Assembly (NCBI RefSeq): GCF_900182655.1
Contig: NZ_FXTC01000004.1
Coordinates: 124,001 to 188,000, forward strand
Source: Chryseobacterium rhizoplanae
GTDB taxonomy: Bacteria > Bacteroidota > Bacteroidia > Flavobacteriales > Weeksellaceae
DNA length: 64,000 nt
Direction of reading: 5' to 3'
Below are positions 34,156 to 43,290 of this stretch, piece after piece. Positions within the stretch are counted from its first letter, which is position 1. Every line of letters begins with the position of its first letter. The position numbers and the translations under genes were made by a program. The notes under the pieces were generated by a model. That model was given only the letters and a program-made list of their open reading frames with translations, searched no databases and was not told where the DNA came from.

Positions 34156-36972
34156 TTAAGCTGTAACTGGTCTTTTTGCAGGAGCATCATCTCTATCAAA
34201 AACTCTGTTGATCACTGCATTTTGGTTTTTCTCAAACATTTTGTGGCTACCTGGAGCCGGAGCACCGCTTGGTACCGGAGCAACTACCTGGATTCCTGTA
34301 TCTCTGAAGTTTCTCAGGATATAAGACCAAGCTCCCATGTTTTCAGGTTCTTCCTGAGCCCAAACCAATTGTTTTTTGTTTTCGTATTTGTTGAAGATCG
34401 CTTCAATAGCATCCGTCTGAAGCGGATATAACTGCTCGAATCTTACCAATGCAATATTTTCACAGTTCAGTTCTTCTTTCTTAGCCAATAATTCAAAGTA
34501 CAGTTTACCTGAACAAAGAACTAGTTTTTCAACTTTTTTAGGATCTGCAGTTGGATCGTCCAGAATAGGCTGGAATACACCGTTTGCAAAATCTTCAATT
34601 GGAGAAACTACTTTAGGATGTCTCAGTAAAGACTTAGGGCTCATTACGATCAATGGTTTTCTGAATCCCCATTTCAACTGTCTTCTCAATAAGTGGAAGT
34701 AGTTGGCAGGTGAAGTAATATTAGCCACTACCATGTTTTCATTAGCACAAAGGGTAAGGAATCTCTCCAATCTTGCTGAAGAGTGCTCTGCTCCCTGTCC
34801 TTCTGAACCGTGAGGTAATAACATCACCAATCCGTTCTGGATTTTCCATTTTTCTTCTGCTGCTGCAAGATATTGGTCAACGATGATCTGAGCACCATTC
34901 ACGAAATCTCCGAACTGAGCTTCCCAGATTGTCAATGTATTTGGAGAAGCCATTGCATATCCGTAATCGAAACCTAAAACTCCATATTCTGAAAGGTGAG
35001 AGTTGAATACATCAAATCTGCTTTCTGATACGTGTCTTAATGGGATATATTCTTCTTCTGTATCTTCTGTTTTTACTACCGCGTGTCTGTGAGAGAATGT
35101 ACCTCTTTCCACATCTTCTCCGGAGATTCTTACGTTGTGACCTTCCACAAGTAGTGTTGCATAAGCTAACCACTCTCCTAACGCCCAGTCTAATGAATTA
35201 CCTTCAATAGCCTTGATACGGTTTTCGAAAAGTCTTGTAATTTTATTAATGAATTTTTTATCAGCCGGAAGTGTTGACATTTTCAGCGCTAATTCTTTCA
35301 GCTTTGCTGCATCATATTTTGTATCAACAGGCAACTGAACTGCACCTCTCTTCCCGATTGGGTAGTTCGTCCAGTCTTCAGCCATAAACAGATCCATTAC
35401 GTTCTTTTCAATTTCTTTTGAAGCATCAAAATCTTTATCTAACAGCGCTTTGAATTCCGTTTCCATTTTAGCAATTACATCATTGGAAGTAACGCTGTCT
35501 TTAAGTAATTTATCTTTATAAATTTCTCTTGGATTTGGGTGTTTTGAAATTGTTTTGTATAAGTTAGGCTGAGTAAATCTTGGCTCATCCCCTTCATTGT
35601 GCCCATATTTTCTATATCCTAAAAGGTCGATATAAACATCTTTTCCGAATTTCGCTCTGAAATCAGCAGCAAAATGGATGGCATGAACAACCGCTTCAGC
35701 ATCGTCAGCATTCACGTGCATTACAGGAGATTCTGTAACTTTTGCGATGTCTGTACAATATGTTGAAGATCTTGCATCCATATAGTTGGTTGTAAATGAA
35801 ACCTGGTTATTTACAACGATATGAACAGTACCACCTGTTCTGTATCCTTCCAAAGTCATCATCTGAGCCACTTCGTAAGCAATACCCTGACCAGCGATTG
35901 CACCATCACCGTGGATAATGATTGGCAATACTTTAGAGTAATCTTTATATTTGTCATCTACTTTTGCACGGCAGATACCTTCTACCAAAGCAGCTACTGT
36001 CTCCAGGTGAGACGGGTTCGGAGTAAGGTTGATACATACTTCTTCTCCTGAAGCTGTTTTGATCTTTTTAGATGATCCTAAGTGATATTTAACGTCACCT
36101 GAGAATACATCTTCTTCAAATTCTTTTCCTTCAAATTCTGAGAAGATCTGCTTGTAAGATTTTCCAAAAATATTTGTCAATACATTCAGTCTACCTCTGT
36201 GAGCCATTCCTAACACCACTTCATCTACTCCTAATTGAGAAGATCTTGAGATCAACTGATCTAAAGCCGGGATTAAGGTTTCACCTCCTTCTAATGAGAA
36301 TCTTTTTTGTCCTACAAATTTTGTGTGAAGGTAGTTTTCAAAAGCAACCGCCTGATTTAATTTTAATAAAATCTCTGTTTTTTCGTTTGCAGAAAGGTTT
36401 GGGTGGTTTTCATTTACCTGAAGCCATCTTTTAATAAAATCTTTTTCTTCAACATTGTTGATGTGCATGTACTCTACTCCGATAGAATCACAGTAGATAT
36501 TTTCAAGGTGCTTGATTAAATCTGCTAAAGTAGCAGGTTCTTTCATTCCTGTTTCAACAGCACAGTTGAATTTTGTATTTAAATCTTCTTTAGAAAGACC
36601 GAAGTTTTCGATGTCTAAAGTAGGGGTATAATGTCTTCTTTCTCTTACCGGGTTCGTCTTTGTAAAAAGGTGCCCTCTTGTTCTGTAAGCCTCGATAAGG
36701 TTTACTACTTTAAATTCTTTCTTGATATGCTCAGGAACTTCTCCGTTTGATACTGCCTGAGAAATCTGTTGTTGAACTGCCGGGGCAGCGCTGGCCGAAG
36801 CCTGAATAAATTGGGTGTTATCGTCATCTCCATAGTTCTCTAAAGCAAAATCGAAGCCTTGAAAGAAGGCTTTCCATGATGGTTCTAGGGAGTCTGGGAA
36901 TTTTAAGTACTGTTGGTATAAATCCTCAATTAACTGAGAATGAGCTGCGTTTAGGAATGAAAATCTGTCCAT
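34156..36972 (-). CDS. sucA: 2-oxoglutarate dehydrogenase E1
   Basis: A 938-residue thiamine-diphosphate enzyme that decarboxylates 2-oxoglutarate and transfers the succinyl group to E2. The N-terminal E2-binding segment (FLNAAHSQLIEDLYQQYLKFP) and conserved blocks GMAHRGRLNVL, HGDGAIAGQGIAYEV, GYRKYGHNEGDEPRFTQP and HGSEGQGAEHSSARLERFL are all present. The length is standard (about 930). A TAAATTTG box on the minus strand (37020-37027) is its probable promoter. Confidence 0.97.
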   Translation of the reverse strand: MDRFSFLNAAHSQLIEDLYQQYLKFPDSLEPSWKAFFQGFDFALENYGDDDNTQFIQASASAAPAVQQQISQAVSNGEVPEHIKKEFKVVNLIEAYRTRGHLFTKTNPVRERRHYTPTLDIENFGLSKEDLNTKFNCAVETGMKEPATLADLIKHLENIYCDSIGVEYMHINNVEEKDFIKRWLQVNENHPNLSANEKTEILLKLNQAVAFENYLHTKFVGQKRFSLEGGETLIPALDQLISRSSQLGVDEVVLGMAHRGRLNVLTNIFGKSYKQIFSEFEGKEFEEDVFSGDVKYHLGSSKKIKTASGEEVCINLTPNPSHLETVAALVEGICRAKVDDKYKDYSKVLPIIIHGDGAIAGQGIAYEVAQMMTLEGYRTGGTVHIVVNNQVSFTTNYMDARSSTYCTDIAKVTESPVMHVNADDAEAVVHAIHFAADFRAKFGKDVYIDLLGYRKYGHNEGDEPRFTQPNLYKTISKHPNPREIYKDKLLKDSVTSNDVIAKMETEFKALLDKDFDASKEIEKNVMDLFMAEDWTNYPIGKRGAVQLPVDTKYDAAKLKELALKMSTLPADKKFINKITRLFENRIKAIEGNSLDWALGEWLAYATLLVEGHNVRISGEDVERGTFSHRHAVVKTEDTEEEYIPLRHVSESRFDVFNSHLSEYGVLGFDYGYAMASPNTLTIWEAQFGDFVNGAQIIVDQYLAAAEEKWKIQNGLVMLLPHGSEGQGAEHSSARLERFLTLCANENMVVANITSPANYFHLLRRQLKWGFRKPLIVMSPKSLLRHPKVVSPIEDFANGVFQPILDDPTADPKKVEKLVLCSGKLYFELLAKKEELNCENIALVRFEQLYPLQTDAIEAIFNKYENKKQLVWAQEEPENMGAWSYILRNFRDTGIQVVAPVPSGAPAPGSHKMFEKNQNAVINRVFDRDDAPAKRPVTA

Positions 36973-37019
36973 TATTACAGTTTATCTATTTATTAAAATT
37001 TATTTGTAGAATTAATCTT

Positions 37020-37027
37020 CAAATTTA
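37020..37027 (-). promoter_or_regulatory. Probable -7 box of sucA
   Basis: Minus strand TAAATTTG, 48 bases upstream of the sucA ATG. No clear -33 element at the right distance. Confidence 0.4.
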
Positions 37028-37097
37028 ATAAAAAAAACCGAGTTAGAACAGTCTCAAACCGTTAAAAAAACTTAAGAAAAAAATAAATAAAAAAAAA

Positions 37098-38138
37098 TCA
37101 CTTATAGACTGATAATGAGAGCTTCATGTTCACATCCTGTCCTTCCATCGGACGTTCAATAAAGGTCTGACGGATATCTCCGAAGCGCATCTCGTCTTTT
37201 TTGGCTTTCTGAATGAGCTGCTGAATTGCCCGAATTCGCCCTTCATAGTTCCCTTTGTAGTAAATTACATAGTTTTGGGATGGATTTACGGATCTAAAAT
37301 TGAAATTATTGTCAGACACTCCGATTCTCTTAGAAAGCGGAATTCCCAGAAAATAAGAAACTTCTTTATCCTTATAATTGTCCGCGTCAGTGATCAGGAT
37401 GGGATATCCAAATTCATCATCTCTTTTTCCCATATCCATCGTCACAAAATTATAAGCTTTGTTATAATTCATCACGATATTTTTGTAGAGGGCATCTTTC
37501 TTATTTGAAGTACTTACATTGATCCCAAGCAGCAGTTTGTTTTCTTCATTTTCCACCATCAGACTATCGTATTTGATAGCTGCCATCTGATTGTCTTTTT
37601 CAACTTTATTTCCTAAAGAATTTTTAAGATTCGTCATGCTTTTATTGATATTTTCAGCAAAACGGTCTTCAGTCCAGAAGTTTTCTACTCTTTTCCAGAC
37701 AGACAGTTTGGGTGTATGTACGTACCAGATGATTTTTGTTTTTTCTGCAGAAACAGGTTTAAATTTAACATCAACCAGTGTTGGATTTTCATTTTCATCC
37801 TCAAAAAGCTGATATTTCAAGGTCTTATTAAGGTTTTCATACCTGATGAACATTTCACCATCGGTATTATTTTTAGGGTCCACATAACTGATGGCACTTC
37901 CCTGTCCTTCGTAAGGCGTATAATAATCAATGTCGATAGATTGTGAACTGGTAAAAAAGTTGTTCCATCTTGTAAAATTCTGAAGATTATTAAACTGGGA
38001 AAAAACCTTATCTACCGGGTAATCAATCTCTTTTTCAATGGTGAAATTTTTACTTTCGTCCACAAAATAATACATGGAAGCAGCATAAGCTCCCCCCAAC
38101 AAAACAATGATAAAAGTTAATATCTTAAAAATACGCAT
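37098..38138 (-). CDS. Membrane-anchored SRPBCC-domain protein with a GyrI-like C-terminus
   Basis: A 346-residue protein from the ATG at 38138; an earlier in-frame ATG at 38156 would overlap the promoter. An N-terminal membrane segment (about 3-22) is followed by an SRPBCC-like domain (YPVDKVFSQFNNLQNFTRWNNFF), the lipid/hydrophobic ligand fold of the START type. The C-terminal half resembles the GyrI-like effector domain (blocks ending RIRAIQQLIQKAKKDEMRF). Function is not known; a ligand-binding envelope role is plausible. Confidence 0.65.
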   Translation of the reverse strand: MRIFKILTFIIVLLGGAYAASMYYFVDESKNFTIEKEIDYPVDKVFSQFNNLQNFTRWNNFFTSSQSIDIDYYTPYEGQGSAISYVDPKNNTDGEMFIRYENLNKTLKYQLFEDENENPTLVDVKFKPVSAEKTKIIWYVHTPKLSVWKRVENFWTEDRFAENINKSMTNLKNSLGNKVEKDNQMAAIKYDSLMVENEENKLLLGINVSTSNKKDALYKNIVMNYNKAYNFVTMDMGKRDDEFGYPILITDADNYKDKEVSYFLGIPLSKRIGVSDNNFNFRSVNPSQNYVIYYKGNYEGRIRAIQQLIQKAKKDEMRFGDIRQTFIERPMEGQDVNMKLSLSVYK

Positions 38139-38142
38139 CGCA

Positions 38143-38174
38143 CAAAAGTAATACAAATAAAAAGAGTGAACAAT
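38143..38174 (-). promoter_or_regulatory. Consensus promoter of the SRPBCC gene
   Basis: Minus strand ATTG (38171-38174), exactly 20 bases, TACTTTTG (38143-38150). The -7 box ends 4 bases before the ATG at 38138, which would make the transcript nearly leaderless. Confidence 0.7.
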
Positions 38175-38218
38175 ATGCTGATCACTCTGATTGTATGTTT
38201 AACAATAATTAACCTGAT

Positions 38219-38372
38219 AAGGGCGGGAAGCTGGAGGTTACTATTTGACCGAAATCATTAGTAGACTTTTGATTGAAAATATTCAGCCTTACCAAATAAA
38301 CCTAAATTCAATATGATAAACCCTCTGGTTATTTTCCGGCTTTAATAACTTCCATCTTCCAGCATCCATCTT
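38219..38372. repeat. Inverted word-type repeat between SRPBCC gene and glgC
   Basis: GGAAGCTGGAGGTTA (38226-38240) is matched, in inverted sense, by TAACTTCCATCTTCCAGC (38346-38363). The phrases built from GGAAGCTGGAAG recur in the gap 51318-51446. No reading frame. Confidence 0.55.
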
Positions 38373-38380
38373 CCTTTCTA

Positions 38381-39649
38381 TTACCCAATATGTGTTCCCG
38401 GAGTAATTACAGCACCTTTCTTCACGACTACAATCCCATCCTGTACGGAATAGGTTCCATAATCGCCATCCGGAATGTGTTTTCCTCCTATGATTTTTAC
38501 ATTATCTCCGATGTAACAGTTTTTATCAAGGATTGCTTTTTCTATATAACAGTATTTCCCGATCCCCATATTAGGGCGGCCAGCCCTGTCATTCAGTACA
38601 ATTTCTGTAGTATTCTGGTAAAAATCGGCTCCCATTACATAGGAATTTACGATGGTGCTTCCTTTATCAATTCTTGTTCTGTTTCCGATCACGGAATTTT
38701 CAATTTTATCGGCCATAATGATACATCCGTCCCCAAAAACAGCCTTACTTACATAAGAACCATTGATTTTCGATGGGGGAAGCATCCTTGCTCTTGTATA
38801 AATGGGTGAAGAGGAGAAAAGGTTAAACTGCGGCAGATCCAGACAAAGGTCAAGATTGGCTTCGTAGAAAGATTCTATAGTTCCGATATCCGTCCAGTAT
38901 CCTTCATACTGATAGCTTAACGTCTTGTATTTACCGATAGAATTCGGAATGATATCTTTCCCGAAATCATCACCAGCCCCTTCGTCAAACATCTTTTTAA
39001 GAATTGTCTTGGTGAAAATATAGATTCCCATAGAAGCAAGAAACTCTTTTCCCGTATTCTTGTTTTCTGCTGAAACTTCAGATTTCATACCTTCCAGCAT
39101 ATCATAATCGGGTTTTTCATAGAAAGACGTGATATTTCCTTCATCGTCAGATTTTAAGATCCCAAAACCGGTGGCATCTTTTGCATTGACCGGAATGGTA
39201 GCAATGGTAAGATCACCTCCGTTTTCAATGTGAAAATTCAGCATTTCTCTGAAATCCATCTGATACAGCTGATCTCCTGAAAGAATAAGGATATAGTCAT
39301 AATCATACTTTTCAAGGTGTTTCATCGACTGTCGTACAGCATCTGCCGTTCCTTGATACCAGCTTTCATTTTCTACATTCTGTTCGGCTGCCAGAATATC
39401 GACAAAGCCTTTGCTGAAAATATCAAAGTGATAAGAATTCTTAATATGTGAATTGAGGGAAGCGGAATTAAACTGTGTTAACACCAGAATCTTATTTAAT
39501 CCTGAATTCAGGCAGTTTGAAATAGGAATATCTACCAACCTGTATTTTCCTGCAATCGGAACAGCCGGTTTTGATCTGGAATACGTTAACGGGAATAATC
39601 TTGTTCCTCTGCCTCCTCCTAAAACAATAGAGATTACATTTCGATTCAT
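38381..39649 (-). CDS. glgC: Glucose-1-phosphate adenylyltransferase
   Basis: A 422-residue enzyme making ADP-glucose from ATP and glucose 1-phosphate, the committing step of glycogen synthesis. Signature: VLGGGRGTRLFPLTYSRSKP at the N-terminus (nucleotide binding), then QYEGYWTDIGTIESFYEANL and the C-terminal left-handed helix part (GNRTRIDKGSTIVNS and others). Last gene of glgB-glgA-glgC. Confidence 0.96.
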   Translation of the reverse strand: MNRNVISIVLGGGRGTRLFPLTYSRSKPAVPIAGKYRLVDIPISNCLNSGLNKILVLTQFNSASLNSHIKNSYHFDIFSKGFVDILAAEQNVENESWYQGTADAVRQSMKHLEKYDYDYILILSGDQLYQMDFREMLNFHIENGGDLTIATIPVNAKDATGFGILKSDDEGNITSFYEKPDYDMLEGMKSEVSAENKNTGKEFLASMGIYIFTKTILKKMFDEGAGDDFGKDIIPNSIGKYKTLSYQYEGYWTDIGTIESFYEANLDLCLDLPQFNLFSSSPIYTRARMLPPSKINGSYVSKAVFGDGCIIMADKIENSVIGNRTRIDKGSTIVNSYVMGADFYQNTTEIVLNDRAGRPNMGIGKYCYIEKAILDKNCYIGDNVKIIGGKHIPDGDYGTYSVQDGIVVVKKGAVITPGTHIG

Positions 39650-39734
39650 AAATATCTTGCGTTTTATTTTATTAAGTTTACTGTTCTGTTCTTAGTGTTT
39701 ACTGCTACTTTAAAGCATTCTTTGTTTTCTCATA

Positions 39735-41141
39735 TCAGCTATTATATAAAGCTATGTATTTTTCTGCAGATTTCTCCCATGCAAAATCAAAATTCATATT
39801 GGCATAGATAAGATCTTCCATCACGCCTTTTTGGTTATAAATGCCCAGTGCCCTGTTCATCGCATGTACAACATCATCTACACCCGGATAAGTAAAGTTC
39901 AGTCCAGCACCTCCGGTTGAGATATCTTCTACAGTATCTCTTAGTCCTCCCGTATATCTTACTACAGGGACCGTGCCATATCTCATAGAATACATTTGAT
40001 TCAATCCGCAAGGTTCTACTCTTGAAGGCATCAGAAGGAAATCTGCGGATGCGTAGATCTTATGGGAAAGATGTTCTTTATAACCAAGATCCAACGCAAA
40101 ATTGGTATAGGTATAATCATATTCCTTCAGCTTATTCTCAATATAGGTATTTCCGGAACCGAGAATCATAATATTTAAAGCTCCGTAGCTTTGTTTAATA
40201 CTTTTCCATACTACATCCGGCAAAAGATCAGCTCCTTTTTCCGTGGCAAATCTTCCAATAAAAGCAAATAAAGGAAGTTCCGGCTTCAATCCATATTCTT
40301 TGCAGAGTTGTTCTTTATTTTTCTTCTTCTGGGCAACTGCATTTTTAATATTAAAATTAAAGTCCAGCATCGGGTCGGTTTCCGGATTCCAGACTTCAGT
40401 ATCAATACCGTTGATAATTCCGTATGCTTTTCCGAATTCCTGACGAACAAGGCTTTCCAATCCGCGGAAGCTTATAAAAAGTTCTTCCAGATATCCTTCG
40501 GAAACGGTAGTAAAGGCATCAGCACATTTAATCATACTGGCCAGAGGGTTTATGAATCCGTTCCAATCCATCAATCCCCATTTATAGGAATCAAAAGACG
40601 GCATATAGTTCGCCATTCCCCAGCCCATCATTCCCTGATATTCTCCGTTGTGGATGGTTCCTATTGTTTTTACTCCTTTTAAGAATTGAAATTCCGGGCA
40701 GTGTTCTACCATAAAAGGGACCAGTCCGGTATGATAATCATGACAGTGTAAAACATCAGGACGGATTTCCATAGCACACAGCCAGTGCAGCAACCCATGC
40801 TGGAAGGCCATAAACTGGAAACTTTCATCCTGATAACCATAAGGATTGTCCCGGTCTAATAATCCGGGGATTCTCACCATATACAGTTCAAATCCCAATG
40901 CATTTGTCTTTTCTTTCAATACCTGAACCTGCAGCATATTGGTTCCCTGATGAATAAACCCATCAAAAACCAATTCAAATTCATGATCATATATAAAAGG
41001 TTTGTTGTACCATGGCATGACTACCTTGGCATCTATTCCTTTTATTTTATTCTGGTATTTTGGCAACGCTCCTACTACATCCGCAAGACCGCCTACTTTT
41101 GCTACAGGATAACATTCTGTACTTAAATGATAAATAACCAT
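39735..41141 (-). CDS. glgA: Glycogen synthase
   Basis: A 468-residue GT5 enzyme extending alpha-1,4 chains from ADP-glucose. The N-terminal donor-site motif is AKVGGLADVVGALP (K-x-G-G-L). Conserved blocks HCHDYHTGLVPF, GIINGIDTEVWNP and LLMPSRVEPCGLNQMYSMRYGTVPVV follow. The start lies 3 bases after glgB, so translation is probably coupled. Confidence 0.96.
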   Translation of the reverse strand: MVIYHLSTECYPVAKVGGLADVVGALPKYQNKIKGIDAKVVMPWYNKPFIYDHEFELVFDGFIHQGTNMLQVQVLKEKTNALGFELYMVRIPGLLDRDNPYGYQDESFQFMAFQHGLLHWLCAMEIRPDVLHCHDYHTGLVPFMVEHCPEFQFLKGVKTIGTIHNGEYQGMMGWGMANYMPSFDSYKWGLMDWNGFINPLASMIKCADAFTTVSEGYLEELFISFRGLESLVRQEFGKAYGIINGIDTEVWNPETDPMLDFNFNIKNAVAQKKKNKEQLCKEYGLKPELPLFAFIGRFATEKGADLLPDVVWKSIKQSYGALNIMILGSGNTYIENKLKEYDYTYTNFALDLGYKEHLSHKIYASADFLLMPSRVEPCGLNQMYSMRYGTVPVVRYTGGLRDTVEDISTGGAGLNFTYPGVDDVVHAMNRALGIYNQKGVMEDLIYANMNFDFAWEKSAEKYIALYNS

Positions 41142-41144
41142 TCT

Positions 41145-43091
41145 TTATCTCTTGTGTTTAATTCTGTGTAATTTATACTTTTTATCTTTCTTCTGTCTTA
41201 AAATAATTCCGGCCAATGGTGGTAATTTTACAGTCATTGATTTCGGATATCCCCGCCATTCTTCATATTTCTCTTCCAGTATTTCAGGTTCTACTCCGCT
41301 TCCGCTGTATTTTTCATCATCGGAATTTAAAACAACTTCCCAATGAGTTCCTGCCGGAATCCCGATTTTATAATCCAGTACTTTTGGAGCAAGATTTAAA
41401 GCTACCATAGCAACATCATCTTTTTTCTTTCCTTTTCTCAGGTATACATATACTGAGTTTTCCAGATCATCTGCTTCTACCCATTGAAAACCATGTTTAT
41501 CAAACTGATTTTCATAAAAAGCAGAATCTGAGGTGTACAGGTGATTCAGTTCTTTAACGATTTCCTGCATTCCTTTATGAACAGGATATTTCAGCAAATG
41601 CCAGTCAAGGCTTCTGGTAAAGTTCCATTCGCTGGTCTGCCCGAATTCATCTCCCATGAAAAGCAGTTTGGCTCCCGGATGAGTATACATGTATACATAT
41701 AAGGTCCGAAGGTTTGCAAACTTCTGCCATTCATCCCCTTTCATTTTATAAATCAGACTTGCTTTTCCGTGTACGACTTCATCGTGTGACAAAGGCATCA
41801 TATAATTTTCATTGTACATGTACATCGAAGCAAATGTCAGTTTATGGTGATGGAACTTTCTATTAACAAAATCTTCTTTGAAGTAATCCAGCGTATCATG
41901 CATCCAGCCCATCATCCATTTCATTCCAAAGCCAACACCTCCGTCATGAACAGGTTTTGTAAGCATGGGGAAATCTGAACTTTCTTCCGCAATGGTCATA
42001 ATATTATTCCCGAATTCCTTGTAAACAGCTGTATTGAATTCCTGCAGAAAAGTTTTAGCTTCCAGATTCACATTGGTTCCATATATATTAGGTTCCCATT
42101 CTCCTTCATTCCTAGAATAATCCAGATGAAGCATTGAAGTTACGGCATCTACACGCAATCCGTCAGCATGATAGCGGTCCAGCCAGAACATGGCATTGGA
42201 AATCAGAAAAGACTTCACTTCATTTCTACCGTAATTGAAAATATGGGACTTCCAATCAGGATGAAAACCTTTTCTCGGATCTTCATGTTCATAAAGATAG
42301 GAACCGTCGAAACGGTGAAGACCATTAGCATCTCCCGGAAAATGAGAGGGAACCCAATCCAGAATAACACCTATATTATTTTGATGAAGCTCATCAATAA
42401 GAAACATCAGATCCTGTGGTGAACCGAAGCGTGAAGTCGCCGCATAAAACCCGGTAATCTGATATCCCCAGCTGGGCTCATAAGGATACTCCATCACAGG
42501 CATGAATTCTACGTGAGTAAAACCCATTTCCTTGATATAAGGCACAAGCTTTTTGGCAATATCCCGGTAATTCAGAAAGCGGTCAGGATAATCCCCGTCT
42601 CTTAGCCATGAACCCAGATGCAGTTCATATACAGATAAAGGAGCTTCCAGTCTGTTTTTTTGCCAGCGCTTGTCCATCCATTCCTGATCATTCCATTCAT
42701 ACCATGTAGTAGAAACCAGAGAAGCAGCCTGAATATTCTGTTCCCAGCTCAATGCATAAGGATCACTTTTTTCCAGAATTTCGCCACCCTGGGTTTCAAT
42801 AGCATATTTGTATAATGTTCCCCAGGTTAAGCCATCAATAAATCCTTCCCAGATTCCAGACCCATCCCATCTCGGAAACAAAATATGATCTTTATGATTC
42901 CAGTTATTAAAATTACCGATAACAGAAACTTTCTTTGCATTCGGCGCCCATACTGAAAAGTACACTCCCTTTACACCTTCTTTTTCTGCAGAATGTGCTC
43001 CAAATTTACCATACAGCTTATAATGCCTACCTTCTTTGAAAAGATACACATCATGATCGGTGAAAAGCGTATAGGTTTTAACAGAATTCAT
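41145..43091 (-). CDS. glgB: 1,4-alpha-glucan branching enzyme
   Basis: A 648-residue GH13 enzyme from the ATG at 43091 (a TTG three bases earlier is not needed). A CBM48 domain (residues about 25-120, VYFSVWAPNAKKVSVIGNFNNW) precedes the barrel: DWVPSHF, GLRVDAVTSML (nucleophile D), IMTIAEESSDFPM (acid E) and LSHDEVVHGKASL. It creates alpha-1,6 branches. The operon is in the order glgB-glgA-glgC. Confidence 0.95.
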   Translation of the reverse strand: MNSVKTYTLFTDHDVYLFKEGRHYKLYGKFGAHSAEKEGVKGVYFSVWAPNAKKVSVIGNFNNWNHKDHILFPRWDGSGIWEGFIDGLTWGTLYKYAIETQGGEILEKSDPYALSWEQNIQAASLVSTTWYEWNDQEWMDKRWQKNRLEAPLSVYELHLGSWLRDGDYPDRFLNYRDIAKKLVPYIKEMGFTHVEFMPVMEYPYEPSWGYQITGFYAATSRFGSPQDLMFLIDELHQNNIGVILDWVPSHFPGDANGLHRFDGSYLYEHEDPRKGFHPDWKSHIFNYGRNEVKSFLISNAMFWLDRYHADGLRVDAVTSMLHLDYSRNEGEWEPNIYGTNVNLEAKTFLQEFNTAVYKEFGNNIMTIAEESSDFPMLTKPVHDGGVGFGMKWMMGWMHDTLDYFKEDFVNRKFHHHKLTFASMYMYNENYMMPLSHDEVVHGKASLIYKMKGDEWQKFANLRTLYVYMYTHPGAKLLFMGDEFGQTSEWNFTRSLDWHLLKYPVHKGMQEIVKELNHLYTSDSAFYENQFDKHGFQWVEADDLENSVYVYLRKGKKKDDVAMVALNLAPKVLDYKIGIPAGTHWEVVLNSDDEKYSGSGVEPEILEEKYEEWRGYPKSMTVKLPPLAGIILRQKKDKKYKLHRIKHKR

Positions 43092-43147
43092 CAAGATCGG
43101 TTTGTATTTATATTTTCTTTGAAACTACGAAAAATACTGACAATAGC

Positions 43148-43162
43148 GATGAATTATTCATC
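43148..43162. promoter_or_regulatory. Perfect 15-base palindrome upstream of glgB
   Basis: GATGAATTATTCATC is a perfect inverted repeat around a central T, in the 200-base gap between the divergent glgB and esterase genes. A minus-strand TATTTTTC at about 43124-43131 (a degenerate -7 box) lies between it and glgB, so the palindrome is placed where a regulator could act. Confidence 0.4.
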
Positions 43163-43290
43163 AAATAATTATCAACTTCATTTTGGTTTTAGTCCATCTA
43201 TCAAATATATCATTTTTTAACTCACATTTTTATGATTTCAAAACAATCTTTTTTTATACATTTAACATTAATATTTATTAAACACACACG

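Noticed and set aside
43092..43094. TTG start of glgB
   Set aside because: An ATG follows immediately, and nothing in the sequence favours the TTG.
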